A DNA stretch of 25,479 nucleotides from TMED108 sp964386795 (GCA_964386795.1 CAYLUE010000018.1:1-25479); one strand, 5' to 3'; positions 1 to 9,120 are shown, counted from the first letter of the stretch. The notes: generated by a model from the letters alone, not told the origin. A program made the numbers and translations.

Positions 1-1643
1 GTAAGCACCCACGCCAACCTAATTTTTTTCTTTTGATAAAAATTCATACCAGCCACAGTTGATAGTAATTCATGAATTCTATTTTTATTATCTTTTTCTA
101 GTTCGGTTTCTTTTGTTATTCCTGATACAATAAATGTTGTGATAAGATTAAAGAAAATTCCCCAGCCTGCACTATGAATGGTCAAAGGATATGCACCCCA
201 AGGAACGCCAAACCAAATAGATGTTTTATCGGTAAGAGTTACTGCGATTAATCCAGCGATTAATCCAGACACCACCCCTTTATTATTAAAGCCCTTATAA
301 TAACATATTCCAATTAAAGAGGGATACATTTGGAAGCCATATGCAACAGCAAGACCTCCAAGCATAACAATAGCTTGGCTAGAATTTGCAGCCACAACTA
401 AGGCGGCAGCGGTAACAATGATTACAAAAAATCTTCCAACAGATTTTTGTTTTTTATCAGATGCTTTTGGGGATATGTATTTAGCATAAATATCTTTTGT
501 TACCATTGCGCTAAACGTTGACATATAGGCAGCGCCAGTGCTTTGCATCGCAGCTAATGCGCATACTGCCAACAAACCAACAAGCCATGGCGCGCTAGCT
601 GATAGAAGGTTAATTAATTGCGGAATCAGGTTTTTATCCGTTACGCTTTGAAGAACTCCTTTTTCGATTAATACATGTCCCCCAACACCCTGGATAATGG
701 TAAATGAAAAAAGGATAACCCCAATCACTATTGATGATGCTACGACTTGTTGCCACCTAAATGCACGTGATGTTTTATTGGAAAATGCCCACATCGAAAA
801 TGCGGGTGATGATTGTATTCCCATCAATGCAAACATATAAGTCATGCACATAATTCCTGTCCATGGTCCACCAACTGCTTTGGAGCCGGAGGAAACAAAT
901 TGTATACTTCCCGGCAAAGCAACCTTAGTAGAATAACCATCAGCGGTAAGTTTTTGTCCAGAAGCTAAATCGTTTCTAATAATTTCGGCAAAAGAGGAAG
1001 TAAACCCTGACCAGCCACCAGCATAGTGAATAGTAACTCCACCCAATATAACTATTCCAAGTGCAAGTAAAATAGCCTGTGCGCAATCAACAAAGGCAAC
1101 GGATCTTAATCCACCTGATGCGACATAAATCATCACAACAGCAGACAAAGCAAACATACCAACGTTCGCACTCACTAATCCATCCGTTAATACATTAAAC
1201 AGATCACCAGAGGCACGTAATTGTACACCCAAATATGGAACACTAAACAGAAAGGCAACCAGGACAGTTAGCATTCGAATGGTGTTACCACCATAATAGT
1301 CGCTATACATTTCACCAGGAGTAATATAGCGATAAGCTTTACCAAGGACCCATTGTCGTCTTAAAAATAATACCCCTGTAAAGGGAATAGTAAGAGCATA
1401 AAATGAAGCAAACGCATAGGGAAGGCCATCGGTAAATATCTTTCCAGGATGCCCAACAAATGTCCACCCACTGAAACTAGTAGCAGTAGCAGCTAATACA
1501 AATACCCATATTCCTATTGAGCGACCAGCAAGAAAATAATCTGTTGAACTCTTGGCTGTTCGTGCGCCTTTAAAACCCCAGTATAAGCAATAAGCCCAAT
1601 ACAAACCTACAAACGTAGCAAGCCAAACTATTTTTGAATCCAT
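1..1643 (-). CDS. Sodium:solute symporter family transporter, C-terminus beyond window
   Basis: The minus frame is open from an ATG at 1643 to the window edge, giving about 547 residues. The protein is a chain of hydrophobic segments typical of the sodium:solute symporter (SSS) family: a short N-terminal helix (VWLATFVGLYWAY), then motifs such as SFSGWTFVGHPGKIF and RQWVLGKAYRYITPGEMYSDYYGG, a conserved Q-R-A-S-G segment, and ALAAMQSTGAAYMSTFSAMV in the region that usually holds the second sodium-site residues. Family members import solutes such as amino acids, sugars or carboxylates with Na+ across the inner membrane; the substrate cannot be read from sequence. The usual length is 500-650 residues, so little should be missing. 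The start lies 5 bp after the stop of the upstream phosphodiesterase gene, suggesting one transcript. The family call is firm. Confidence 0.9.
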   Translation of the reverse strand, partial: MDSKIVWLATFVGLYWAYCLYWGFKGARTAKSSTDYFLAGRSIGIWVFVLAATATSFSGWTFVGHPGKIFTDGLPYAFASFYALTIPFTGVLFLRRQWVLGKAYRYITPGEMYSDYYGGNTIRMLTVLVAFLFSVPYLGVQLRASGDLFNVLTDGLVSANVGMFALSAVVMIYVASGGLRSVAFVDCAQAILLALGIVILGGVTIHYAGGWSGFTSSFAEIIRNDLASGQKLTADGYSTKVALPGSIQFVSSGSKAVGGPWTGIMCMTYMFALMGIQSSPAFSMWAFSNKTSRAFRWQQVVASSIVIGVILFSFTIIQGVGGHVLIEKGVLQSVTDKNLIPQLINLLSASAPWLVGLLAVCALAAMQSTGAAYMSTFSAMVTKDIYAKYISPKASDKKQKSVGRFFVIIVTAAALVVAANSSQAIVMLGGLAVAYGFQMYPSLIGICYYKGFNNKGVVSGLIAGLIAVTLTDKTSIWFGVPWGAYPLTIHSAGWGIFFNLITTFIVSGITKETELEKDNKNRIHELLSTVAGMNFYQKKKIRLAWVL

Positions 1644-1648
1644 TATTG

Positions 1649-2920
1649 TTACTCTATATTATTTGATAAGTAAATGCTAGTTGAATCTAGTAATCCATCA
1701 TTGTTTACAGGTTCAATCTTAAGTAAATGACACATCAATTCATACAAATGTATGTTTGCAAAGCCTGGACCAATAAAATTTTTCTTGAAACCGGGACCAC
1801 GTGCTATAAAAACTCCTCGCATTGATTCTAAAGATGAATAATATCCATGAGTACCCCCATTATATATATAAGGTTCCCTATTATAGGTATTCCGATCACT
1901 AATAGACCAATGTTCTTTCGCGATAGCAATAATTGGTTGAATACGCCTATGATTGTTATAGTTAAGCTCACTTGGAAGATCACCCTTTCTATATACATCC
2001 AACATGGGATGCGCATTAACTAATTCTGAAAATACCTTATCAATATTAACCTTGGGTAGTATTGCACATGCGGGTCCCCAGTCAATTATTTCTACTTCAT
2101 CTAGGTTTATGTAATCATCTAAAAAAATTACAGAATCCTGGGATATATCTGCCATGCCATGATCTGATGCAATAATGATATTCACATCATCATAAATTTT
2201 TCTAGATTGAAGCTTATCAATCAAATCACCAATTGTTGCATCCATCGCTTCCACAGCGCTGATTACTTCTGCTGAATTGGGACCATATTGATGTCCGCGT
2301 GAATCAATTTCACTAAAATAAAGTGAAAAGAAATTTCCACGCTTATGATCCGGATAATCTAACCATTTTACAATTTGATCAATGCGCTCAGAGTGTGTTA
2401 TTGATTCATTGTACACAAAGTATTCTGTAGGCCTTACTCCCATGATTTCTGCTTCAGAGGCAGGCCAAAACATTGTCATTGCTTTCTTTCCTTGTTTTTC
2501 AGCTGTTACCCAAACGGGCTCAGCTTCATACCATTTACCATCAAGAACAGGTTTACTGTTTTCTCCAATATAGTAGTATTCATTAAAAATCGGATCGAAC
2601 ATTGTATTTGCTACGATACCATGCCCCTCAGGATATCTACCGGTAACCATAGAAATATGACTTGGAAAAGTTTTGCTTGGGAATGGTGGAATTAAGCCTT
2701 GCGCACGCACACCGCTTTTTATGAATTTATCAAAATTAGGTGTAACAGCTTTTTCAAAATAGTCCCACCTAAAACCATCGATAGAAATAAGCAAGACAGT
2801 ATTTTTAGGAGCCCCATTATTTTCATGGGTTTGTTTTACCGTTTTTGAGCACCCACTCATAATGAATAAAGCCAATAGATATAGTATGTGCCTATTAGCC
2901 CTTATTTTTGTATAAATCAT
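1649..2920 (-). CDS. Alkaline-phosphatase-superfamily nucleotide pyrophosphatase/phosphodiesterase (NPP-like) lipoprotein
   Basis: The 423-residue protein begins with a lipoprotein signal whose lipobox M-S-G-C puts the lipidated Cys at residue 24, so it should be membrane-anchored outside the cytoplasm. The core matches the NPP branch of the alkaline phosphatase superfamily. LLISIDGFRWDYF carries the first metal ligand (D48), PSKTFPSH the nucleophile T84, EIDSRGHQYGP the D206/H210 metal ligands, SDHGM the D253/H254 pair and GGTHGY the last His (358). The enzyme would hydrolyse phosphodiester or pyrophosphate bonds of nucleotides or related compounds; the actual substrate is unknown. It sits directly upstream of a symporter (5 bp apart), consistent with periplasmic hydrolysis followed by uptake, although that coupling is inference. 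No strong Shine-Dalgarno precedes the ATG. It is divergent from the S10 peptidase across a 90-bp spacer. Confidence 0.9.
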   Translation of the reverse strand: MIYTKIRANRHILYLLALFIMSGCSKTVKQTHENNGAPKNTVLLISIDGFRWDYFEKAVTPNFDKFIKSGVRAQGLIPPFPSKTFPSHISMVTGRYPEGHGIVANTMFDPIFNEYYYIGENSKPVLDGKWYEAEPVWVTAEKQGKKAMTMFWPASEAEIMGVRPTEYFVYNESITHSERIDQIVKWLDYPDHKRGNFFSLYFSEIDSRGHQYGPNSAEVISAVEAMDATIGDLIDKLQSRKIYDDVNIIIASDHGMADISQDSVIFLDDYINLDEVEIIDWGPACAILPKVNIDKVFSELVNAHPMLDVYRKGDLPSELNYNNHRRIQPIIAIAKEHWSISDRNTYNREPYIYNGGTHGYYSSLESMRGVFIARGPGFKKNFIGPGFANIHLYELMCHLLKIEPVNNDGLLDSTSIYLSNNIE

Positions 2921-3010
2921 GTAAAAACAATTTAATTAATAAGTTAAAAAATCTCTTATACAAATTTCATACTTTTGGTAAATTCAATTACCACAAACCA
3001 AAGGTAAATT

Positions 3011-4507
3011 ATGAAGCTTAAGCAACTTTCAATATTATTTATCCTCGGATCTCTGTTCGCGCAGACAAGATCACTTCCCCCAGACACAGCCGTTGTAACC
3101 TATCATCGGACAAGCATTTCAGGTCAAAAAGTTGAATATAGTGTTACAACCGGTACACAGCCTGTATGGAGCGATACATCTAATAAGCCGATTGCAGCAT
3201 TACACTACACATACTATGAAAGAACAGATATTGCCAATAAATCAAAAAGACCAATAATGATTTCATTTAATGGTGGACCAGGATCTGGATCGGTATGGAT
3301 GCATATGGCCTATACTGGACCAATGGTGTTGAATGTTGACAAAGAGGGTTTCCCAGTTCAGCCTTATGGCGTAAAAACTAACACCTATTCGGTTTTAGAT
3401 GTCACAGATATTGTTTACGTAAATCCAGTGAATACTGGATATTCACGAATTGTTGATAAGAATGTCAAAAGAGAAAAGTTTTTTGGTATCAGTGCTGATA
3501 TAGACTACCTAGCTGAATGGATCAATACATTTATTCAACGAAATAATCGCTGGGAATCGCCAAAATACTTAATTGGTGAAAGCTATGGAACCATACGGGT
3601 TTCTGGCCTAGCCTTAGCATTACAAAATAAACAATGGATGTATTTAAATGGCGTCATTCTAGTTTCTCCTACAGCGCTAGGTATTGATTCATCACGACCA
3701 CAAGCTGATGGCAGAACAGGCCCACTCGGTGCAGCATTAAGACTGCCTTACTTTACAGCGACTGCTTGGTATCACAAAAAACTTCCAAGTGACTTACAAA
3801 AAAAATATTTACCACAAGTATTGGCGCTATCAGAAGATTATTCAATTAATCAATTAATGCCGCTACTTGCGAAAGGTAATTCAGCATCAGCTGAAGAAAA
3901 ACAAGAAGCAGCAAAAAATATGTCACGTTTTTCGGGTATTTCAGAAAAAGCAATATTGTCATATAATTTAGACGTACCAACAAATTATTATTGGAAAGAA
4001 TTGCTTCGAGACGAAGGATACACAATTGGCAGGCTTGACTCACGCTATAAGGGGATTGATAAAACCGTTGCTGGGGATGGTCCAGATTATTGGGCTGAAT
4101 TAACCTCCTGGAATCATTCTTTTGCTCCGGCAATTAATTATTATTTCAAAAATGTTCTAAAGTTTGAAACGGATGTTAAATATAATTTGTTTGGACCCGT
4201 ACATCCTTGGGATTGGAAAAATAATTATACGGGAGAAAACCTAAGACAAGCGATGGCAGCGAACCCGTTTTTACATACGATGATTCAATCTGGTTATTAT
4301 GATGGTGCTACAAAATATTTTGATGCGAAATATACGATGTGGCAATTGGACCCTAGTGGAAAAATGAAAGATAGATTATCATTTGAAGGATATCGTAGTG
4401 GTCATATGATGTATTTGAGAGAAACAGATTTATTAAAATCCAATTCCGATATCAGAAAATTTATTAAAAGAACTATCCCTAAATCAGGAGCTCCTGCAAA
4501 ATATTAG
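3011..4507 (+). CDS. Secreted S10 family serine carboxypeptidase-like protein
   Basis: The 498-residue protein has an N-terminal signal peptide (hydrophobic through about residue 16, ending SLFAQ). It shows all hallmarks of peptidase family S10: oxyanion-hole motif NGGPGSGS (87-94), nucleophile elbow GESYG with S191, catalytic Asp in SGYYDGAT (D431) and catalytic His in SGHMMY (H465). The length fits the family. It would remove C-terminal residues from peptides in the periplasm or outside the cell. An AAAGG-like ribosome site lies a few bases before the ATG (about 3000-3004). The gene stands alone. It diverges from the phosphodiesterase gene and converges on the outer-membrane-protein gene at 4515, leaving 7 bp between the stops and no GC-rich terminator hairpin that I can see. 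Confidence 0.92.
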   Translation: MKLKQLSILFILGSLFAQTRSLPPDTAVVTYHRTSISGQKVEYSVTTGTQPVWSDTSNKPIAALHYTYYERTDIANKSKRPIMISFNGGPGSGSVWMHMAYTGPMVLNVDKEGFPVQPYGVKTNTYSVLDVTDIVYVNPVNTGYSRIVDKNVKREKFFGISADIDYLAEWINTFIQRNNRWESPKYLIGESYGTIRVSGLALALQNKQWMYLNGVILVSPTALGIDSSRPQADGRTGPLGAALRLPYFTATAWYHKKLPSDLQKKYLPQVLALSEDYSINQLMPLLAKGNSASAEEKQEAAKNMSRFSGISEKAILSYNLDVPTNYYWKELLRDEGYTIGRLDSRYKGIDKTVAGDGPDYWAELTSWNHSFAPAINYYFKNVLKFETDVKYNLFGPVHPWDWKNNYTGENLRQAMAANPFLHTMIQSGYYDGATKYFDAKYTMWQLDPSGKMKDRLSFEGYRSGHMMYLRETDLLKSNSDIRKFIKRTIPKSGAPAKY

Positions 4508-4514
4508 ATCAATT

Positions 4515-5924
4515 CTAGAAGTCAGATCTATATCTTACACCAAGCCACATATTTTTATTAGGTAGCCAGCCTCCCTGCACAGTTCCATCTTGCTCTCCAC
4601 TATAGGTGGTCATTGAAAATGAAACATTATCATTGATATTAACCGCCACTGAAGTGATAGTATTCAATTGTGTAATATGTTGAAGAGAAACTTCAAATAA
4701 TGGAACCTTATTAATCTTAATAAAGTTTAAAAATTTGTATTTCTGTAGAAAGGATGGAATAACACCAATATCTGTCATTAGATCAACGCGGCCATATAAT
4801 CCAAATGCTTTCGTATACGCTTTTTCTCCATCACCATAGCGAAGGTATGATTTGTTATCATAATCATATCCATAAAAAGTTCTATTAAATAATTTATTAT
4901 CCTTATCCTTAGTTCGGTGGGCAACTTTCATGTAATGCAAACCCGGAGTAAAGGTAACTCTGGATATTGTAGGAATTTTTAATGGCGCCTCAAATGTTGC
5001 TGCAAATAATGCATACATATCGATAATGTTTACATACTCATCTTCTTCATCAATATCATTTTTTCTAAAGTAACTAGTATCAGTAACAACTGTACTGCTT
5101 CTAGGAAAAAAATTGAAGCCCATTTGTGCATGAAATGATGCTCCTGTTGAAAACATGTTATCAATAGTAACTTTAGAATAAAGACCCAAATATTCTCTAA
5201 GAAGCCTATTGTCATTTAGCCCATTTCCAATAGAGAGTAAATTTATTTTTGCGGGAAACCGAATACCAATCTCAGAGTTTCTAGTTCCTACCCCCATTGA
5301 GGTAGAGCTAAAGAGCGCCCCAGGAAGCCCAACCAGTGTATTGCCTAAGGCAAAATTTGCAGAGTACTGTAATAGATTAGACCTAAGATATAATTCCTCT
5401 GTGCTCAGTAGAAAATTATGTTGTTTCCATAATGAAAAGCGCGAACTATAGCTTGCTAATAATCTTTGATTTTCGCTTTCAAAGAAAACCACATCCGATG
5501 GACTATTAAGATATTGATCTTTTTCAATCAAAGCCTGTTGAATATCTTGGCTTAATACCCAGTCCACTATTTCTCTTGGTATAACATCAAAGTTAAGACC
5601 ATTACCATACCAAATCTCATGTATCTCATTTTTTGTCGATTTTTTCTGCTGAACAATGATTAATAAATCCTCAGCACGCATTTCTTTTAATATTGAAACC
5701 TTTTTCTTTGCGCTCTTTTTCTTAACCCTAGGATTTTCAAGCGTATTTAAAGCATTGTAATCAATAATAGCATCTTCAACAAGAATGTGATAAGGCATAT
5801 GATCAACAGTCCAGGCAATATACTTTCTTTTATCAAGACTTTTTACTGATTGTGAAAATCCACTACCTATCAATAAAATCGCAATAATAAAAAGTTTAAT
5901 TTTTAAGAAATTATTTATTTTCAT
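4515..5924 (-). CDS. Outer-membrane beta-barrel candidate, paralogue of the preceding gene, last gene of the Pil/Gld-like cluster
   Basis: I do not recognise a named family. The 469-residue protein has a signal peptide (MKINNFLKIKLFIIAILLIGSG, ending FSQ), an N-terminal globular region of about 130-150 residues rich in Lys and Glu, then alternating beta-strand-like sequence ending Y-R-S-D-F; a terminal Phe is the classic outer-membrane insertion signal. It is a diverged paralogue of the gene just upstream. Both have an IAW/ISW motif shortly after signal cleavage, a matching stretch (MRAEDLLIIVQQKK versus IQASDVIMVQMQQQD), a repeated ST-x-YLRS/YIRS motif and a GNTLVGL/GNTILGL motif at the start of the barrel. 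An AGGA ribosome site precedes the ATG. The 13-bp gap to the upstream gene implies co-transcription. I infer an outer-membrane partner for the inner-membrane complex encoded upstream. Confidence 0.7.
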   Translation of the reverse strand: MKINNFLKIKLFIIAILLIGSGFSQSVKSLDKRKYIAWTVDHMPYHILVEDAIIDYNALNTLENPRVKKKSAKKKVSILKEMRAEDLLIIVQQKKSTKNEIHEIWYGNGLNFDVIPREIVDWVLSQDIQQALIEKDQYLNSPSDVVFFESENQRLLASYSSRFSLWKQHNFLLSTEELYLRSNLLQYSANFALGNTLVGLPGALFSSTSMGVGTRNSEIGIRFPAKINLLSIGNGLNDNRLLREYLGLYSKVTIDNMFSTGASFHAQMGFNFFPRSSTVVTDTSYFRKNDIDEEDEYVNIIDMYALFAATFEAPLKIPTISRVTFTPGLHYMKVAHRTKDKDNKLFNRTFYGYDYDNKSYLRYGDGEKAYTKAFGLYGRVDLMTDIGVIPSFLQKYKFLNFIKINKVPLFEVSLQHITQLNTITSVAVNINDNVSFSMTTYSGEQDGTVQGGWLPNKNMWLGVRYRSDF

Positions 5925-5937
5925 TTTGTTCCTTTAA

Positions 5938-7296
5938 TTAAAAATGAAATGATATATAAGGGGATACAACTTGCCCGCCTGATTCACCCGCTGGATACCA
6001 TTTCCAAAGATTGTCATTCGTGTTGCTTTCGAGAAATTCTAAACCACTTCCCTTTGGAATATTAACCACTTGAACGCCTACCTTTAAGACCTTAATACTA
6101 TATTCTGCGCCAAATCCTATATTATTAAATCCGCTAAAGGACTGATTGGCCTGTGCGTAAGCCTTTAGTTTTTTATTATCTGTTACAAGTTCTGATCGAA
6201 CAAAGAACCCAAGCGCTTCATCAACCTTGTTTAAACGATCTGTTATTTCAAGATCTCTACCTTCTTTTTCATCCTTAGAGCCAGGTTTTAATTTGGCATG
6301 AATGAACTCCGTAAACGATAAACCAACTTTTAAGCGTAATGATCCAAAAGCTTCATCGGTCCGCTCAGCACCTGAAAGGTTTTTATTTAATCTTTTTAGA
6401 AAACCTAGTTTAGAAAAATCAATAAAATTATTAATAGCAAAGGTGTTGCTCCAATAGACTAAACCGCTAGCAGATGGTAAAACTACGTGATTTTCATCAA
6501 ATACTTTTCCTGTCTTAAACTTATTTCCAGAGTCCATATAGTTGACTTGCCCGCCAATGGAGTGGGTATCAAATTTAAAACCTATTCCAAATGTACCATC
6601 AAGAGGCTGTTTGATAACATCAACCTTTGCTTGTCTTGGTACAATAAAATATGTACTTGAAATATCATTGGATAGACCAAGTATTGTATTGCCAAAAAAT
6701 TGTGGATACAAACCCAGGTCTGAGATTCCTGTTTCTAGTCGAAATGCTTGGTTGGTTGATTTAGATCGAATATAAATACTCTGATTTGTCGATACTTCAA
6801 CTTGCGAGGTTGTCCACCAAAAGCCATCTCTAGCTCGCTTGAAGCTTCGCTCATTTAAAATATTATCTATATTGCTATATGTCTCCAAAGCAGATAGATC
6901 TCTTCTATTTATTTCCGCCCATTTATATTTCCGGTCCATGATGGTATTCATAATATCAGGACCAAGCTTTTTTACTTGATCCATCATAAATCTTCGATAC
7001 TCACCCGAATCATAATTTTTTGCCCTAAGTCGTTTTAATGTCAGCTTTCCGTCTTGCTGTTGCATTTGCACCATAATGACATCCGATGCTTGAATCGAGT
7101 TTTGATCAAATTTGTCATTCTCAATCAGTTGATTAAGATACATTTCAATAAATTTCCGATTTAATGCTGGGTCAGCCACCTCCCAACTAATCAAGTTTTG
7201 CTGAGCAATGCTAGACGATCCAAATAGCACTATAACAGTAAATGCAAAATAATGTATTTTATTAATCAAGGTATTCAAATTCATTTTCATATTCAT
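5938..7296 (-). CDS. Outer-membrane beta-barrel candidate with N-terminal periplasmic domain
   Basis: The 452-residue secreted protein is of no family I can name. The signal peptide ends near SSIAQ. Residues about 35-150 form a helical, charged N-terminal domain beginning NLISWEVADP. From about residue 160 the sequence alternates as expected for a barrel and ends P-Y-I-S-F-H-F with a terminal Phe. Three Met codons lie close together (7296, 7290, 7284); whichever is used, the start overlaps the end of the GldM-like gene by 23-35 bp, so translation is probably coupled. The next gene downstream is its paralogue. Two paralogous outer-membrane proteins directly after a GldL/GldM-like pair suggest they receive force from, or form the channel or anchor for, the inner-membrane machine. 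PorP/SprF-like roles are conceivable, but the sequence does not let me assign that family. Confidence 0.7.
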   Translation of the reverse strand: MNMKMNLNTLINKIHYFAFTVIVLFGSSSIAQQNLISWEVADPALNRKFIEMYLNQLIENDKFDQNSIQASDVIMVQMQQQDGKLTLKRLRAKNYDSGEYRRFMMDQVKKLGPDIMNTIMDRKYKWAEINRRDLSALETYSNIDNILNERSFKRARDGFWWTTSQVEVSTNQSIYIRSKSTNQAFRLETGISDLGLYPQFFGNTILGLSNDISSTYFIVPRQAKVDVIKQPLDGTFGIGFKFDTHSIGGQVNYMDSGNKFKTGKVFDENHVVLPSASGLVYWSNTFAINNFIDFSKLGFLKRLNKNLSGAERTDEAFGSLRLKVGLSFTEFIHAKLKPGSKDEKEGRDLEITDRLNKVDEALGFFVRSELVTDNKKLKAYAQANQSFSGFNNIGFGAEYSIKVLKVGVQVVNIPKGSGLEFLESNTNDNLWKWYPAGESGGQVVSPYISFHF

Positions 7297-8656
7297 TTAA
7301 CGAACCATATTTATCTTTTATTTTAAGTTTTACTGATTGCAAACCACCATACGCAGGTCGTGCAATTGATAGTCTGTATCTTGTTAGTTTTCTATTACCA
7401 TATTTTTCACTACCAATTTCAATGACTTTCCCACTGATACCGCCTATAGGAAATAATTTATCTACGGCATTCAATTTTCCATAGGTTATAACCTCAAGGG
7501 TTAAGTCATTAGTATTGGGTTTACGCTTAAAATCAACCGCGGGAGCTGGAAGCGCTTTCACCTGCACTGCATGAGTTAAATCTTTCAATGGGGTACCATC
7601 TACAAGCGTTTCAAAGGTAAGCTTCCCAGTTTTTTTATACGGACCTACCGACATAGACGATTTTTCAACAACCCTTTTATTATCTCCAAAAGTACTTGTA
7701 AATCTAATGGCTACACGATCTCTTGATAATGATTTTACTCTCATATCAAAATTATACTTTTCATTCGTGTAAATTTCAACTATATCTTGTTCTGCAGCCC
7801 ACTGGGGTTCAATCACTACAATTCTAGCTTTAGTTGTTACAACCTTACTATCGCTTTTTCTTACTCCACTTACCTCAACAGTTCCTCCTTTATTTGTTGA
7901 TGTGCCAACCAACATAGATCGCGGGGTTCCTTGTTCGAGGTTAGATATCATATCAGCGCCCTTTGAAATAGATATTTCAAAATCTTTATTAGAATACACA
8001 CCACCAACTGTAACAGGCACTTCCCATTGTAGTCCCTTGAGAACTGTATATCTTTTTTTATCAAATAAAACAAAGAAATCAGTTCTTTGACCTTCAAGCG
8101 GAACCGGGGTAATAAAGGCATCTAACTTTCTTGTAATTTTAAATGATCCCTCGCGCCTTACCTTATCAGAAATATTCTTTTCAATTTTAGTTGCGATTTG
8201 TTCGCTACCAAAAACATTAGCCCAATTATTTAATGTCAGGTTTGATATTTCCGGTTTAAACCCAATTAAAAGTTCAACATCAAAGCGCTTATCTTGATAA
8301 ACATCAAAATTAGATAGGGGTATTTCTGCAACATAAGACCCTTCCTTTTCAATCGCTTTAGATGATACGGTATATTGTGCGTTTGAAACGCTAGTATCAT
8401 TTAAGGTAAAGGTAGCTTCAACATTAGCTGAATTTTCTTCGTACTCTCCATCAAGGTTAAAGGTAAATTTATACAGCGAATCAGAATTAAGAGAGTTTAT
8501 ATTATCTACACTAACCATTGATTCAAGCTTATCTTTTGCAACTTCAAGGAGAATATCATCCTGACGGCGCATATATTCACCAAGCTCACCTTCGATAGCA
8601 AAAATACTTAGAATGGCGCCCAGGTTGATAAGAAAGTATACTTCTACTTTTTTCAT
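7262..8656 (-). CDS. GldM/PorM-like motor protein: one N-terminal membrane helix and periplasmic Ig-like domains
   Basis: The 464-residue protein has a very short cytoplasmic start, one membrane helix at about 5-22 (VEVYFLINLGAILSIFA) and then an acidic/helical segment (IEGELGEYMRRQDDILLEVA), followed by beta-rich domains to the end. This is the topology of GldM/PorM, the rotor-shaft subunit of the type 9 secretion/gliding motor. The stretch 200-285 (RYTVLKGLQWEVPVTVGGV, then EISISKGADM, then an A-R-I-V-V-I-E end) follows the pattern of a GldM D2 domain. A last domain spans about 385-462. GldM is usually a little over 500 residues. It lies 8 bp downstream of the GldL-like gene, the same order as gldL-gldM in Bacteroidota. 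It differs from typical GldM in its N-terminal residues, so this may be a distant paralogue. The call rests on pattern and context, not an alignment. Confidence 0.6.
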   Translation of the reverse strand: MKKVEVYFLINLGAILSIFAIEGELGEYMRRQDDILLEVAKDKLESMVSVDNINSLNSDSLYKFTFNLDGEYEENSANVEATFTLNDTSVSNAQYTVSSKAIEKEGSYVAEIPLSNFDVYQDKRFDVELLIGFKPEISNLTLNNWANVFGSEQIATKIEKNISDKVRREGSFKITRKLDAFITPVPLEGQRTDFFVLFDKKRYTVLKGLQWEVPVTVGGVYSNKDFEISISKGADMISNLEQGTPRSMLVGTSTNKGGTVEVSGVRKSDSKVVTTKARIVVIEPQWAAEQDIVEIYTNEKYNFDMRVKSLSRDRVAIRFTSTFGDNKRVVEKSSMSVGPYKKTGKLTFETLVDGTPLKDLTHAVQVKALPAPAVDFKRKPNTNDLTLEVITYGKLNAVDKLFPIGGISGKVIEIGSEKYGNRKLTRYRLSIARPAYGGLQSVKLKIKDKYGSLNEYENEFEYLD

Positions 8657-8664
8657 GACTCTAT

Positions 8665-9114
8665 CTAACTATCTAACGCTTTATTCAAAATCTTACTAAT
8701 CTCTTTATGGATCTCTTTTTGGACGCTTCCCTTAACGAGCTTATTTACTCCATCGCTAAGTGTCTCAATTTTTTTATTGTGATCTCTTAATTCATCTTTA
8801 AGACCAGCTACTGCACCAGTTAATGCTGATACAGAGTCTTTATCCATATTACTTACTGCTCCAGCTGCATCAGAAGCGCTAGCATGGGAATCTCCACCAT
8901 CAGGACCTAAATTATAGATAGCCTGAGCATAAATTATAAGAAGAACAAACTCTAGTATCAGAGCGGCAATAGATAGGTATGTCATTAAGCCAACATGCTC
9001 TGGGTCTAGCGTTGCAAAAATTGATCTAAAACCAACAATTACTAGTAGAAACGCAGCGCCACCATATACCAAAGCAGTGCGAGCATTAATATCGGATCTT
9101 AGTTTAAAATTCAT
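8665..9114 (-). CDS. GldL/PorL-like motor protein: two membrane helices with a glutamate in the second
   Basis: The 149-residue protein has helix 1 at about 14-31 (LVYGGAAFLLVIVGF, then R30), a short loop with acidic residues (LDPEH), and helix 2 at about 42-63 with a charged E55 in its middle (ALILEFVLLI). A helical/coiled cytoplasmic tail (about 90-149) with the pattern SVSALTGAVAGLKDEL follows. GldL/PorL, the proton-conducting stator-like ring of the type 9 secretion motor, has this layout, with a functionally essential Glu in helix 2, a basic residue late in helix 1 and a C-terminal coiled region. This one is shorter than the usual 200 or more residues. A clear GAGGA ribosome site (9121-9125, minus) and a promoter-like element precede it, and the GldM-like gene follows after 8 bp. 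Alternatively it is a generic two-helix membrane protein, but order and the buried Glu favour GldL. Confidence 0.6.
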   Translation of the reverse strand: MNFKLRSDINARTALVYGGAAFLLVIVGFRSIFATLDPEHVGLMTYLSIAALILEFVLLIIYAQAIYNLGPDGGDSHASASDAAGAVSNMDKDSVSALTGAVAGLKDELRDHNKKIETLSDGVNKLVKGSVQKEIHKEISKILNKALDS

Positions 9115-9120
9115 ATTTTT

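Noticed and set aside
3846..4133. 95-codon open frame on the minus strand inside the S10 peptidase gene
   Set aside because: It lies fully within a gene with complete catalytic motifs, and its translation is low-complexity Leu/Asn without domain or ribosome site; it is a shadow frame.
8665..9114. ExbB/TolQ/MotA-type protein instead of GldL-like
   Set aside because: Those have three or four membrane helices and larger cytoplasmic domains; only two helices with a Glu in the second are seen here.
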